The notes under the pieces: generated by a model
What the model was told of the DNA's origin: nothing
What the model saw: only the letters and a program-made list of their open reading frames with translations
The model's database searches: none
Source: Ilex aquifolium
Taxonomy: Eukaryota; Streptophyta; Magnoliopsida; Aquifoliales; Aquifoliaceae
Reading direction: 5' to 3'
Assembly (NCBI GenBank): GCA_951799425.1
Contig: OX637398.1
Coordinates: 4,149,501 to 4,213,500 of the forward strand
Length of the DNA: 64,000 bases
Shown: piece after piece, positions 10,701-23,025 of the stretch
Layout of the letters: each line of letters starts with the position of its first letter
Position numbering within the stretch: the stretch's first letter is position 1
Made by a program: the position numbers and the translations under genes

Positions 10701-13700
10701 TAAGACAGGCAACCAATTGAGACAAGTAGTACCTTGGAGTACCCAAAATCACATATCTTCAAGCGAGGAGCAGGACTTCCATCTAACAATGTATTCTCAA
10801 GTTTCAAGTCCCGATGACACACTTGCTTCAAGAAGAAACACAGTATCATAGAGTCAAATAAGCAACCCAATTAGAATTTCCAGAACACAGGAACCCTTGC
10901 CACTTGAGAAATGAATTGGAGACCCTTTATCAGAATTTTAAAGTGCAAGCTGTTCAGGATTTGACCATTTGACCTTTAATTGAATGAGCTAAAAAATAGA
11001 AAAACAAAGAAATTAGAGAAATTGTAAGATGAAAACTTAAATTTTGCTGGTATCAACAAGGAGGGGGATGGGAGGGTCTCTTTTTAGAGCACACACAATA
11101 CGGGGGCACCCCTGTCATTTCTCAAATGTCTGGGAGTCTCCACATTACTTTGCCAAAGCGCAGGGAGGGGGAGGATCAATATGTACCCATAAAGAAATAA
11201 AATTTCAAAATATGTAAGAGATCTAAATACCATTGCATGACAATAGCTGACTCCAGATATAAGTTGCTGAAAAAAGAAGCGAGCCTGTAACAAAAACCAC
11301 AGCAAGGAAATCACTTAAGAAGCAAATCCACTGGAGGTGCAAAGACACTAAATATAATAAGCAAGCTAAGAACCTCGTCCTCTTTGAATCGCCCTGCATT
11401 GCAGATTCGCTCAAAAAGCTCTCCTCCAGATGCATATTCCATCACAATAGCCAGATGAGTGGGTGTCAGAATGACCTACAGAAAAATTTCCATCCGAATA
11501 ACAATTTGAAATCCTCATCTCCATTAATAGAAATAAAAATAGGAACGATATCAATAGCAAGGCATATCAACAGCAAACCTCTTTGAACCTAACTATGTTC
11601 GGGTGTCTTAGAGACCTGTGATTAATAATTTCCCTTCGAACATTTTCATCTATCTGCAACCAAAAAGAAAATAAAAGTGACATTAATCAAAATTTATAAT
11701 GATATCATGAATTGCATTGCTATGTTAATTGGATTCATCCAACTGCAACAAGTAACCATGTGACATGAACAACACCAGGGTACGAGTAACGAGTATGCTC
11801 ATGAGTTTGGTTTGTCCAAGTGGCCACTGCATATGAACCCAGTAAGGGCACCAGTAATTACAGTTTGCTATGCAATTGGATATAAATTACATCAATGTGT
11901 TCCTCTTGTTGCATGATTGCCTCAAATGGTGTGTATGTGCCACTGATCAACACCATGCTACTTAAAAACAAAATTTTAATACATAAATAAAAAATAACTC
12001 AAGAAAAGATAAACCAATATTTATCTCTATTCTTTTGTCCTTGAAAGTAGCCAAATAGAAATTCAACATTTATAGGCATGGATATACATATACCGAAAGC
12101 GATGTAACATAGTTCCTCTAATGGTCTGTTCAATATGACATGTCCATGGGTTATACAATTTCCATGGAACACCCAAACATCAAGCAAACACGCAGAGAAG
12201 GTGCAGGACAATAAAATCAAAATAATTCAATTTTTGCTGCTCGGTAGCTCGGCCTAGGAGACCCAAGTAACAGGACAACTAGTGTTTACCCCATTTCCAT
12301 CAGTTTCCCGGCAACCAAGCAGAACATAAGAGTAGTCTTACTTTTTAACTATTTGGTTTGCTGCTTTAAAACTAATTTAAAATTTCATTACTCATTGCAA
12401 GAAACAATTTCTTCGCAATGTAACACTATTTAACAATAAAATAAAAATATGCAAAGGAAAAAATGAAACTACCAAATAACCCGAGTAGAACAGCCTAATG
12501 AAAAGGAACATATTAGACAAAGCATCTACCCTAGGAACAAACTTCACAAACTAGTCCAATTGACACCAACACACCAACTTCTTGTTGGACGACTTGTCCA
12601 GCTTTGTGTGGCATGTAAAGTGGCCATAAGTTTTTGGTTTTCACTATGTACTATATACATGTTTGCTATTGGGTTGGATGACCAGTCCACCTTTGCTTAG
12701 ATTAAAAAAGAAAATATAAATTATATAAATTACATGCTTAGATACATGCACACAGAGATACCCCAGTCGATGTAGCATATTTCCTCTGGTGGTTCTGTTC
12801 AATATGTTAAACTTCCAAGTCTAAATTGTTACCTTGAATGTCAATGTGGTCCTTCAATTTCCATGGCACACATAATCATCAAGCAAACTCAGAGAGAAGG
12901 TGAAGAACTGATAAAATCTAGATAATTCACTTTTAGTTGTTTTGTACTCATCTTAGGTGACCCAAGTAATGTACACCAATATCCTATATTCACATTGGAG
13001 TTGGGGGCAAAACCAAAATAAAATGATGAAGAGAGGAGAGGGGGGTGCTGATATTTCAAGCTCTTCTGTTACTACTAGTTTGGCTGCCACCATGCAGGAC
13101 ATAAGGGTAGCCCCACATTTACTCTTTGGTTTGCTGCATTAAAACCAATTTCAAAAGAGTAATACTATACAGCACCAAAAAAAATAAGAGTAATACTACG
13201 GATTAGAGACCTAATTCAATCTAATCTAATTATGAGCTCTAAAATTTGATGGAGCCCACTCTTAGTCCAACAACCATAATTCATTAGATCCAGTCCCAAA
13301 TTAGGTCCAAATACATTTTTCAGTTCAAAATCATGCATTTCCCTCATGAATCAAATTCTCCAGTAAGTTCCACAATTTGAAGGAAAAAATTAATCCTATT
13401 AATAATGAAAGACTCCAAACATCTACGTATTCGGCAACGCATCTCTACTAGGAAAAAACCGACACACGCACTTATCAACTGCCTCCAAAACTTCAACAAG
13501 CCATAGATACCCGAATTCATTACCAAAACAGACCAAACAACCCAACAGTTTCTAAACTCGCTAACAGATATAGTACCTAAAAACAAAACTTCAACAAGCC
13601 ATGAATACTCGAATTCGTTTTCCAAAACAGACCAAACAATCCAACAACTACTAAACCCGCAAAGGAGTATTGTAAGTAAAACTTCCAAAACAAGTGCAAA

Positions 13701-13904
13701 AATTAATAATGATATTCCATAACCAACCTTCTCGCCTCTCTCGATGTACTTTACCGCAACGAGCTCTCTGGTATGCTTATCTCTCAGAAGCCTGGCAAGG
13801 CCGAAATTGCCCGCCCCGATATCTCGAACGAAGTCATAACGGTCACTGTCGTGCGTAATCGGCATGTCCAAACCCGGACCCCCTGTTATCGTAGCCCGCT
13901 CCAT
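7795..13904 (-). CDS. SnRK2 protein kinase, subclass III (SnRK2.2/2.3/2.6 type)
   Basis: Nine exons on the minus strand: 13728-13904, 11579-11653, 11374-11475, 11231-11284, 10733-10825, 10306-10398, 8750-8854, 8573-8671, 7795-8061. All join in phase to give 354 residues, the usual SnRK2 length. Glycine loop GAGNFG is at 30-35, catalytic Lys52, HRDLKLEN from 140, DFG at 162-164, and the activation loop [15 protein letters not shown] with phospho-sites equivalent to Ser173 and Ser177. The C-terminus has the acidic [14 protein letters not shown] box that subclass III uses to bind clade A PP2C phosphatases. Family role: Ser/Thr kinase of core abscisic acid signalling, phosphorylating ABF factors and SLAC1-type channels. 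The start at 13904 (MERATIT) is chosen over an in-frame upstream ATG at 13946 because the family begins MDRA-like. It appears fully intact. Confidence 0.96.
12085..13155. repeat. Diverged direct duplication inside SnRK2 intron 1
   Basis: About 12085-12395 and about 12760-13155 share ordered blocks: GATGTA(A/G)CATA, CTGTTCAATATG, TTTCCATGG, ATCAAGCAAAC, GAGAAGGTG, GACCCAAGTAA, GGACATAAG and TTTGGTTTGCTGC. The arms are well diverged and separated by about 360 bp, so this is an old segmental duplication or the two halves of an unknown element. Confidence 0.6.
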
Positions 13905-14670
13905 TTTCCAATGCTCCGAACTCGACCTATAAAAGATCCGAATCAAAGTACACAGCTGACAAAACGGCGACGTGTTATCGATGATCGTGACTGAACCGGA
14001 ACATCCGAGGCCGTGAAGTTTCCGGTGATCCGATCGGAGAGATCGGTTCGCAATAAGTCGGGTTTGACCTCAGATGACTCGCCGTTGCTTTCGTTGTAAG
14101 TAAACAGTGAAGCATTCAAAAAGCGGTTGCTTTTCTACTTCCAGTTTCTCTCTCTATAAAGCTTTTCTAGAGAGAGAAAAATATATTTTCGTGGTCGGCG
14201 ACGGATTAATATCTATCTGTCTGAATCAGTGGGTAGGGGGATAGAGAAAATGGAAGCTGATTTTGAGAAGGCAACACGAAAGGTGGTGTAGAAGACAAGA
14301 CGATGTCGTTTGTGTTAGATGGACAGTGAAAACGACGTCGTCAAAAGGTAGTTGTGTTTCCTTCCTTGATCTTCTGTCCCTTAAATTAATTGAACTATGC
14401 TTTTGTGGTTAAATGACAGAAATGTCCCTGTTTTGGATAAAATCTGGCCCATCTCATTATGGTTGGTAACGTCCAGCAAAGCCCCTCGGAGGAAAACAAG
14501 AAAAACGATGTGACAAATAGTAATATATTAGTATTACTCGAAGAATATACTTACATGCGTATTGTTATGCTGATCGGACGGCCATGGTCCAATTGGCGGT
14601 TAGTCAGACAAGAGGTTAGACTAATAGACTTTTTTTTTTTTTTAAGTCCTCAAAGGTAGTGTTTATGTGG
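13905..14670. other. SnRK2 5' flank and promoter region
   Basis: Upstream of the kinase start. It contains a CT/GA-rich stretch with a TATA-like TTTATAGA in minus orientation (about 14153-14160) and the ACGT-core palindrome AACGACGTCGTC at 14331. ACGT cores are bound by bZIP factors, but activity here is inferred only. Confidence 0.4.
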
Positions 14671-14970
14671 TTCTCAATCTTTCAATTGTGTTTATTTGGT
14701 CCCTAAGATTTCAATTTTATATCTATATAGTTCAATCCCAAAATATTTGTTAAAAAAATCTTTAACACCTCTGATAACGCACCAATCACTTGAGATCAAA
14801 TAGACACAAATTAAGAATTTTAGGAACTAAATAAACACAAAATTAAAAATCATGTAATTGACGCGCGACCAAAACCGTCACGATTTTCTGATAAACGTTT
14901 GGAATTGGACCACGTAAATACAAAATTAAGAATTTTAGGGACCAAATAGACACTATTAGAAGATTGAGGA
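14671..14970. repeat. Foldback element (MITE-like)
   Basis: The left arm (TTCTCAATCTTTCAATTG...TTTGGTCCCTAA) and the right arm (inverted TTAGGGACCAAATAGACAC...AGATTGAGG) are inverted repeats of nearly 50 bp. Similar GGACCAAATAGAC motifs follow. No coding capacity, and exact ends and target duplication were not resolved. Confidence 0.55.
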
Positions 14971-15247
14971 CCAAATAGACATTAAACGCATACTTTGGAA
15001 ACTAAAACCATATTTTATTCTAAAATTAAAACATAATTTACTTTTTTGTGTTACGACCAGAGATATTTGAATCAGTGTCAGGATTATGAAATTCATGAAG
15101 AAAAAAATTTCCCGTGAACTAACCCCATAAAATTGTCAAATTTTGAATTCGAGATATCTGAATTTACAGTTATTATCCGTTTCAACTTGACTACCCCTTA
15201 GAGTTAAACTAAAGCACATAAAATATGGAATATATATCTATAAGAAA

Positions 15248-15395
15248 ATGCTATGCTTACCGATCTTACATTCCAAATAATGCGGCATAATTTTCGTCAT
15301 TGAAGATTAATGGGTCCACTCATCTTATGGTGAAAAACTATATCACATCATTTAGGATGAAAATTTAGTAAAAAAATTTAAGAAGTATATCATTA
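15248..15395. mobile_element. Degenerate MITE related to 48828-48989
   Basis: It starts ATGCTATGCTTAC and has the internal words GGGTCCACTCATCTTA and GATGAAAATTTAGTAAAAAAATTT, shared with the better preserved foldback element at 48828-48989. The right terminal repeat is decayed. The stretch from here to 15830 shows only a C/A homopolymer (15428-15447) and AT-rich DNA. Confidence 0.5.
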
Positions 15396-15909
15396 CCCGT
15401 ATCTAAATAGGGGAGGAGAGCTTTTGCCCCCCCCCCCCAAAAAAAAAGAAAAAACTAAATGCTCCCAAATTCCGAAAGATTCCAAAGCTTTGGGTTTGAA
15501 TGAATGGGAGGAGGAGATGACACTAGATTTTTTTAGTGTCTTTCCTCTTTTTAGATCTCTATATTTAATATTCATTATATTGTTTTTGTCAAAAAATAAA
15601 TAAAAAAAGTCAAAAACTTCGCATTATTTTTGAGCTTGTTTTAAGCCCTAATCAATTTTGGGTAAGTTGTAAAATAATGTTTTTGTTTCAATAATTAGTC
15701 CATATTAAATTAAAAGTGACAATTGAGTTATGTTATATTACTTATAAAATCATGCCAGTTTGAATTCGCACCATATTTAAGTTGTATCATTTTTCAAGTC
15801 TTCTTTTTTTTTATCAGAACAATATGCAAGGATTGTATTAAATAGAAAAGTTTAAATTACAATCAGACAAATGAGAAGTCTTCAGCTCGGGAAAGGGGGA
15901 GTCTAATCA

Positions 15910-16620
15910 ATCCAACGTAAGGGAATTTGTTAGCATCGAGACTGCCACCCAGTGAGCAGCCTTATTACAGGCTCTAGGCTTGTGTAAAAAACTAAAGTTA
16001 TGTAATCTAGCAAAAAATCTAATATCATCCACAATTGTACTAATTTCCCAAGGACATTTGCCGTAGAATTTAACTTGATGATACTAAGACAGTCATTCAT
16101 GATTGTGGAATTAGAGAGCAAAAGGGCATCAACTAAGAGACAAGCTTGACGCACAGCCTCAGCTTCCGAGGACAAAGAAGACCCAGCAGGGAAAGATTTA
16201 GCTACTCCATGAACCAAAACACTTCCTTCCTTACACACCACAACTCCACACGCAGCACTCACAAACTTGGATCTAAAGGAACCATCACAACAAATAAGAT
16301 AGTCACTCCCAGGAAAAATGGATGGCTCCTCCGATGCCGCTGAGACCTCTGAACTCGACTAAACAGCATCAACCTCCCTCAATTGATCATTCCACAGAGA
16401 CTGGGCACGAATAACCGACGCAAAAACATTGACATCCATTTTCGCAAAACACCTTCTGGTTCCTAGCTTTCCAAATAACCCAGTCCACAGTTGCAACTTT
16501 ACCCAGAATATGGAGCCTAGTCTGAGCATCCCCCGATCGACTCCAAAAGTCAAGATGAACGTTGCGCCACGGACAAAAAAGAATTCTCGTCCCACCCAAA
16601 AGACAAATTCATCCACTTCT
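15910..16620 (-). pseudogene. LINE-type RNase H (RVT_3) pseudogene
   Basis: Minus-strand frames resemble the RNase H-like C-terminus of plant non-LTR retrotransposon proteins: an upstream zinc-binding/RT-tail segment (DWVIWKARNQKVF), then SAACGVVVCKEG, AKSFPAGSSLSSEAEAVRQA, and after a frame change CNKAAHWVAVSML and stop. The domain is split over at least two frames and no complete RT is present nearby. It is a truncated LINE copy or a dead host RVT_3 gene. Confidence 0.7.
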
Positions 16621-17641
16621 TCAAACTAACATGTATTACTTGTAAACCCTTAATTCTTATATTGGGGGCCTTTTTTTTTTCAATTAAATCACCACACACA
16701 GCTCACCCATAAATTAATAGTTTACTTGATCCACACCCTAGTAATAACTTTAAATTTTTATTGCATTATAAATTATCTAAAAATTATTTCATATATTAAA
16801 TTAATAATTTTATGTCAAATTTGTCTCATTTTTATCGGAAGCACTAGCGTTAACTCGTACCTAAAAACACAATATGAATGATTTTTAGAGAAATGGTGGT
16901 GACAGTTAGATAAATTTATTTAAGATCGTCGAATAAACTTATTAAAATCTGGTCTGTCTAATATTATTGATTATGAGCAATGCTATGTAACCCAAATCTA
17001 CAATCCAAATTTGTATCTCAAATAAAAGGGAACCATTTGATTAGTGGGTCCTATTTAAAAAACTTGATAAAATCTACTCATCTAATGATCAATTTCATTT
17101 GAAATACAAATTTAAATTATATAGTATTTCTCATAAATTATAGAGATACAGATACAATTAACAAAGCCGGCACGGCTTTAATTACCTGCGACCCGTTGCT
17201 CTTTTGAATGGGGGCGTTGGGTAAACAGCAAAGTCCAAAGTCGCTTTCAGCGCACGTGATTCACACTGCACCCAACTTTCAATTAAAAAAAAGCAAAGTC
17301 ATCTTAATTGGCGAGTGACATCACGCTCTAAGAGATAAATTGGGTCACACGCTTTCACGTGCGACACGAAATTACGGGTTTCTGGATAAAGCCGAGGGCA
17401 AATCTGTCAAGCAACACGAAACCTCAGAATCCAAACCTCACTTTCACTCCAACGGATTGTTAATTTATGTCCATAAATGCCCTCCGCTCCCTCCTTCAAA
17501 TCCCCACTCTGCCACCTTAAAACTCCATTTCCTTTCTCCTTGAGTCACCTGAAGCACCCAGCCCCAAAATCGCCATTTCAGTTTTTAAGCCCACCGAACT
17601 CTTAAACCTAACTTGATAACTGTGCGTATGAACCGGAGGCA
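16621..17641. other. Upstream flank of the SWIB gene, with a MITE-like segment
   Basis: No gene seen. 16978-17135 (GCAATGCTATGTAACCCAAA ... ATAGTATTTCTC) resembles the short ATGCTATG foldback elements elsewhere in the window. The last 450 bp rises in GC and is probably promoter and 5' UTR of the following gene. Confidence 0.45.
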
Positions 17642-20600
17642 ATGGTATCGGAGGAGGAGCTTATCGGTCGGCTACGGGAGTTCCTGAGCACGTCGGACCT
17701 GAACACGACAACAACGGCAATCGTTCGCCGGAAGTTAGAGCAAGATTTCGGAATCGATTTGTCGGATAAGAAGCCTTTTATTAGAGAGCAGGTCGATCTT
17801 TACCTCCAAAGCCACCTCGAAAATGCCGACGAAGACGATGAGGGACATTCAAATGAAGAAAATGATGGAGAGTCTGCGAAGATAAAATCAGAAGAAAGTG
17901 ACGGTGGCGAAAACGAATCAGAAGAGGAGGAGGAGGTAGAAGAGGAATCGGAAGAAGTGAGTCATGGAAAAAGAACCACCAAAAGAGGGTTAGTTCTGTG
18001 CCATACACTCGCTCACACACAGATGAATACAAGCTTCATTATTTTCGATTTTTATTTTTTATGAACCTTATCTTGTTATTTGTGGATTAAATGTTTGCTG
18101 TCTTTATAAATTTTAATTTTATTTTCTGTCATACAGCTCGCATTGTAATGCTAACATTGCTTGCTTAAAATTTACTGGTGTTTAAGAAATAGGGCTTGGA
18201 CATTAGGCCTCCTTGTCCATGCCAAAATGAGGGGGAGAAATTGATTTCATATCATAATTTATACTTTACTCCTTCCTGTTGAAATTTGTTTTGGGGGAGG
18301 TTAAATCGACCCGATTGATTAACTCGTCTATTCTAGTGGGAATGATGGAACTTACTCATAGCTCTCTCCCCATAGCCCCCAAAAGCATAGGGGAGAGAGC
18401 GCTCATACGAGGTAGTGATCGAATGATCCAATCAATCTATCTTGTTTATACCTTTACTCTTACTCTGTTAACTCTCTCTTAAGTGAGTGAAGTGACCCAT
18501 CTAAATGGGGCACGCACTCTAACAACGAAGGAGGTGCTTTTGTCTTATCTTATTGATAACACGGTTAGTTTACTTTGTCTCGCATCCCCTTCGTTAAGGG
18601 TCCTATACATGTTAGTGATATCCAGTTTAATTTGTCATTTGCCTTGCAATCCGTCGATCTCAAGCCATGCTATTTCCACAACTGATTCTTACATCTTGGG
18701 CACATGGTGGGCTGAGCCAGCCTGATTGCTCTGGCTGATACACCTGGATTTGGTAGCTTCATATTTTCGCTCACACTTTCTAGCTTGCAGTAGATGCATT
18801 CTTGGATTGCATGACAAGCCGAGTAGCGGTTGCAAATAACTCTAGTTGCTTTTATATTGGTATGTGGTACTGTCCCATTTTAGGGCCGCATCCGATGGCC
18901 AGGTGATTGGAGTATGTTATTTTAGGACATTTTCCTTGTACAAACAAATCAGAAATCAATGTGAAAATGTTGAATTTCTTTTGGTTATAAAACCTTGTTT
19001 CGAATTTGTTAACTCCGTGTCTATTTCTGCAATCCTACCTTTCAATCGTGCATTTCTATATTATTTAATATCAAGAAAGAAAAATCTCTAAAGGTTATAT
19101 TTTTACGTAATGTTGTGTACCATTTTATTCCTAGTATTCGATGGTATGTTTCTATCCATTTTCTTTGTATCTTTTGCCCCTTGTTGTTTAGCTTTTATGT
19201 TATAACAGGAGATGTTTATTAGAAGCATGACATTTCATCTTGCATGCCTGCTTGCCTGAAAAAGTTGATAAAATCTGGACCAGAGGCTGCACCTACTAAT
19301 ATTGGTAAACATTTTGCTACTCTCTGTTTAATCAGGTCTAAAAAGCTAAATAAAGAGGTCAAGAAAAGAGGGGGTGGATTCACCAAATTATGTGGTCTAT
19401 CTCCGCAACTTCAGAAATTCACTGGGGAATCCGAATTAGCCAGGACTGAGGTATACAAAAGTATCAGTGAACTTTTTATCAGCTCTTTATCATTAGTTAA
19501 CCTGCTAGAAGTACAAACTTTCAGGTCAGATACTCATTTTTATGTATCTTCATCCTAGGTTGTCAAGCGACTGTGGAGTTATATTCGAGAGAATGATTTG
19601 CAAGACCCAAACAATAGGAGGAATATAGTTTGTGATGAAAAGTTACGTGAACTCTTCAGTGTGGATTCCATAAACATGTTCCAAATGAACAAAGCCCTAG
19701 CAAAACATATCTGGTCATTGGATTCTGATGGTGGTATAACTTCCTATAATTTTATCTTGTTTTTTATATGAGGTTTGTTTCATGATTCTGAACACTTGCT
19801 TGCCCAATCAGTTCTTGGTGTCATTTAACAAATTGTGCTTCGATATCTGCTACAGTGCTACTTCTTTTGTTCCCTTTTTTTTTGAGAGGGGAAGGGGGTG
19901 TTATTTGCCAGTGGAACTTGGCTTCAGAAACTAATAGTTACAGCTGTATTGCTGTAAATTTGTTTTTGCCAAGCATTGAGGGTAGGGGATATAGTAAACA
20001 AAGAATAGAGAATCAACTCCGGATTTATGCAGAGGAACTTGAGACATGGTTATCTTTGTTGCATGGTATGAATATGCTTTCACAGAGTTAGACTGTGTAA
20101 CTTGACAACAGGATTTCCCACAAGTTTTTTTGGACTAGGAAAGAAGATATTGGCAATTGGTAAGATGTTCTTACAAGTAGAAGCTTTTGTATAAATTAAC
20201 ATAATGTGGTTCAGTTGCATAAACATGCTTTTGCCAAATTAGGCTGCATAACCCCTCTATGCAACTTAACGAAAAAACTCCTTTATGCCATAAGAATGAT
20301 CTCATGGTAAAATTTTGCGTGGGTGCAAGTGTACCTCCAATCAGCTAATTTTAATCACGAGTAGTTCACAGGGGGAAAAGAGTTTTTAAGACATCGGGCA
20401 TAAAATCTGATGATGAAATATAATCCTATGAGGAGATGAGGCATTGCATTTGAAGGATAATGCATGCTCGTAAAGGTCCTAAGATTGTGAAATATTTAAG
20501 AGTTGAGTATACTGGAATCAGTTTGATCCCATTGAGTTTTTGTATAACATACATACTGCCGACAATTTATTTGGATGGAGAAAGGGACAAAAGCTGTCGT

Positions 20601-23025
20601 TACTTCAAACAGAAAGGCGGAAACTTTTGTATTATTAAAAAGGAATCAGGTGGCGAGAGTTTAGGATTCTATCATAAAATTGAACAATTGGCAAAGGTGA
20701 AGGAAAAGTGAGGGAACCTATTTTCCATCTAGTAGAAAAGTGACTCGTCATTCGTGCTTCAAAGTCTTGTAGAAAAGTGAGGGAACCTATTTTCCATCTA
20801 GTAGAAAAGTGAGGAACCTATAATTGTTTTCTTTGCATTTTCCTATGATTCATCTGGAGGGTGGGTTTTTGATCTACCTTCCTCGCGTGCTTGGTGTGGA
20901 GACTCTAATTATTTTCATTTAAAACTCTAAAGCCAACTCTAAGGCTTGTGATGTCAAGTAACGTGATTTCCTAATTCCTATAGCCTGTGGACTATTCATT
21001 GGTCTCAATCAATCACTTTGCAATCTTCTCTGTTTTATGTTATTATCAGAAATCTTCAAGAACTTAACGATTTCATATAAATTCTTGAAATTTCTTACAA
21101 TGTGTCCTTATTTAAGCAGCTCCTGTAAATTCTACACCGAAGGAAAAACAGCGGAAGCAAGAGAGAGAAGAAGGTGGGTACAGTGATTTAAGTTTATAGA
21201 TGATGTTATTTTGCTTAGTTTTGGGAGTCACACATGTTAATATGCACGGCAGTAATTTCAACCCTGTTTCCATTCATGACCATGACTGGTACAAGCAGTT
21301 TTCCTTGCTTTGCTGGATCCTGTCCCTTCCCTGTCGAAGGCTTCAAAATTTTCTTTTCCCATTTTTAGATAAATTGGGTTTGGCAATGTCTAAAACTGCC
21401 CTATGCATACATTAAGACACTGTTATTATACAAATATGTATGTGCACATAAGCAGATTAGGCTTGTGTAATGTAACACTCATTCAAATTTAACGATGAAA
21501 TATTTCTTGCGACAATTTTTTAACCTTGAAATCTTCTCTTATAGATTCAGATGAGCCAAAAAGAAAGGAAAAGCGGCAGAAGGGCAATAATTCAGGTTTT
21601 CTTGCTCCAGTTCCACTTTCAGATGCTCTAGTGAAGTTCCTTGGTACAGGGGAAAGTGCATTGTCGCGGTCCGATACTGTGAAGAGAATCTGGGAATACA
21701 TTAAACAAAATGACCTCCAGGTATGTGGTTATCATTATTTTGCAATATTCCAATGACAATGTTAATTGCTTAATAGTGTAGTAAAACTAAATATGGAATT
21801 TTCAACCTTAGGATTCTTTTTCTTCCATTTTTTTGGGGGTTGGGTTTTGGGGTTAATATGATGAGATTAGGAGAAGAAAATGGAGAATAAACATCTTGAA
21901 AGGTGTATGCATTCCGCACCCGTTTGGAATTATTGTCAGGTAACTGAAAATTACATGATCTAAAAGCAAGCAGCCCAACAATGCTGGTTCTTGAAGACAA
22001 ATTTTGTCCACCCCAACATGCACATAATGTCTCGGTAGCTCTAATTTGGAAAAATTTAGACATTTTGTAACTGCAGTAATTTATACTACACTATATATAG
22101 TTAATCCTAATCATGAGAAAAGTGGAACAGCAAATGAAAGCATGTGGTAAAATCTGTTGATGGTAATCTTATCCCCAGGGGTGGGGTGTGTAATTTTTTG
22201 TCTTTGCGTAAATCTTGAGGCTTAACTATCAATATGGAGACTCCTGACATTTGAGTAATTGCACGAAAACCTCTTGTATGATTTTTGCTGATATCAGCAT
22301 ATTTGTGAAGTGGACAGGACGATTGTGGTGTAACACACAACGTTCAGGTGTTCCCATATCAAATGACCAGGGATCTCATTGTTTTGTTGGTAGAGCTCAG
22401 GGAGTGTTGTGGAATTTACCCCATGGTGTTTTCTAAAGCCAGGGAGTCTGTGTGGTTTTGTTTTGTTCGTTTTTGGATCGACTAACCTTTGGAACAGGTG
22501 TGTGCTTTTCACCAAATACAAATATGGAGGGTGGATCACAGAATCAGCAATGCTTTAACAAGAAAGACGATAATGATTGATGTCTTACCAGCTTTCATCA
22601 GTATAATCAGAAACCATTGAAAGAGTAAATTCAATCGACTGTTATGGTTTAGTTTATGATATGGGATAAAATCTGTTAAGATTCTCTTGAAATTCTAAGT
22701 GGATTTTAGTGTATTAGTGGTCTTGGGGTATGTTTGCTTCATCGTCTTGTTTGGAAGCAGTAGCATTAAGATTTGGCTAGTTATACTAAATAGCCTGGGG
22801 AAATGCTTTAGTATATATATATTTTTGTATGCCATACAATTGATTTTCGACGGAAAAGCCCGAGCAATCTCTCACTCTGTTTTTTCCACATTATTGCAGG
22901 ATCCCTCTGATAGGAGGAGAATAATATGTGATGAGAAGCTGAAAGAACTCTTTGATGTTGACACCTTCCATGGATTTACTGTTTCAAAACTCTTAACCAC
23001 TCATTTCATAAAAACAGAACAGTGA
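17642..23025 (+). CDS. DEK_C plus two SWIB/MDM2 domains, chromatin-associated protein
   Basis: Six exons: 17642-17988, 19336-19450, 19559-19730 (or to 19733, an alternative GT), 21120-21173, 21545-21720, 22900-23025. All phases agree and give 329 (or 330) residues. Residues about 1-60 are a DEK_C-like helical domain (ELIGRLREFLSTSDLNTTTT), followed by a Glu/Asp-rich linker. The first SWIB domain spans exons 2-3 (KLCGLSPQLQKFTGESELARTE, NDLQDPNNRRNIVCDEKL, INMFQMNKALAKHIW). The second spans exons 5-6 (SDALVKFLGTGESALSR, DPSDRRRIICDEKLKELF). Each domain is split by an intron at the same place, after TE or LQ, which fits a duplicated module. SWIB proteins resemble SWI/SNF complex subunits and yeast UAF30; a nuclear chromatin or transcription role is inferred. 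Confidence 0.9.
18285..18725. other. Intronic segment of unusual composition, possible organelle-derived insert
   Basis: Within intron 1 of the SWIB gene. Unlike the AT-rich intron around it, it has balanced composition with words such as CTCTCTCCCCATAGCCCCCA and GGGGAGAGAGCGCTC. The texture recalls plant mitochondrial intergenic DNA, but I recognise no organelle gene, so this is a guess. Confidence 0.2.

Noticed and set aside
13773..13994. Plus-strand frame over SnRK2 exon 1
   Set aside because: Antisense shadow of the kinase coding exon.
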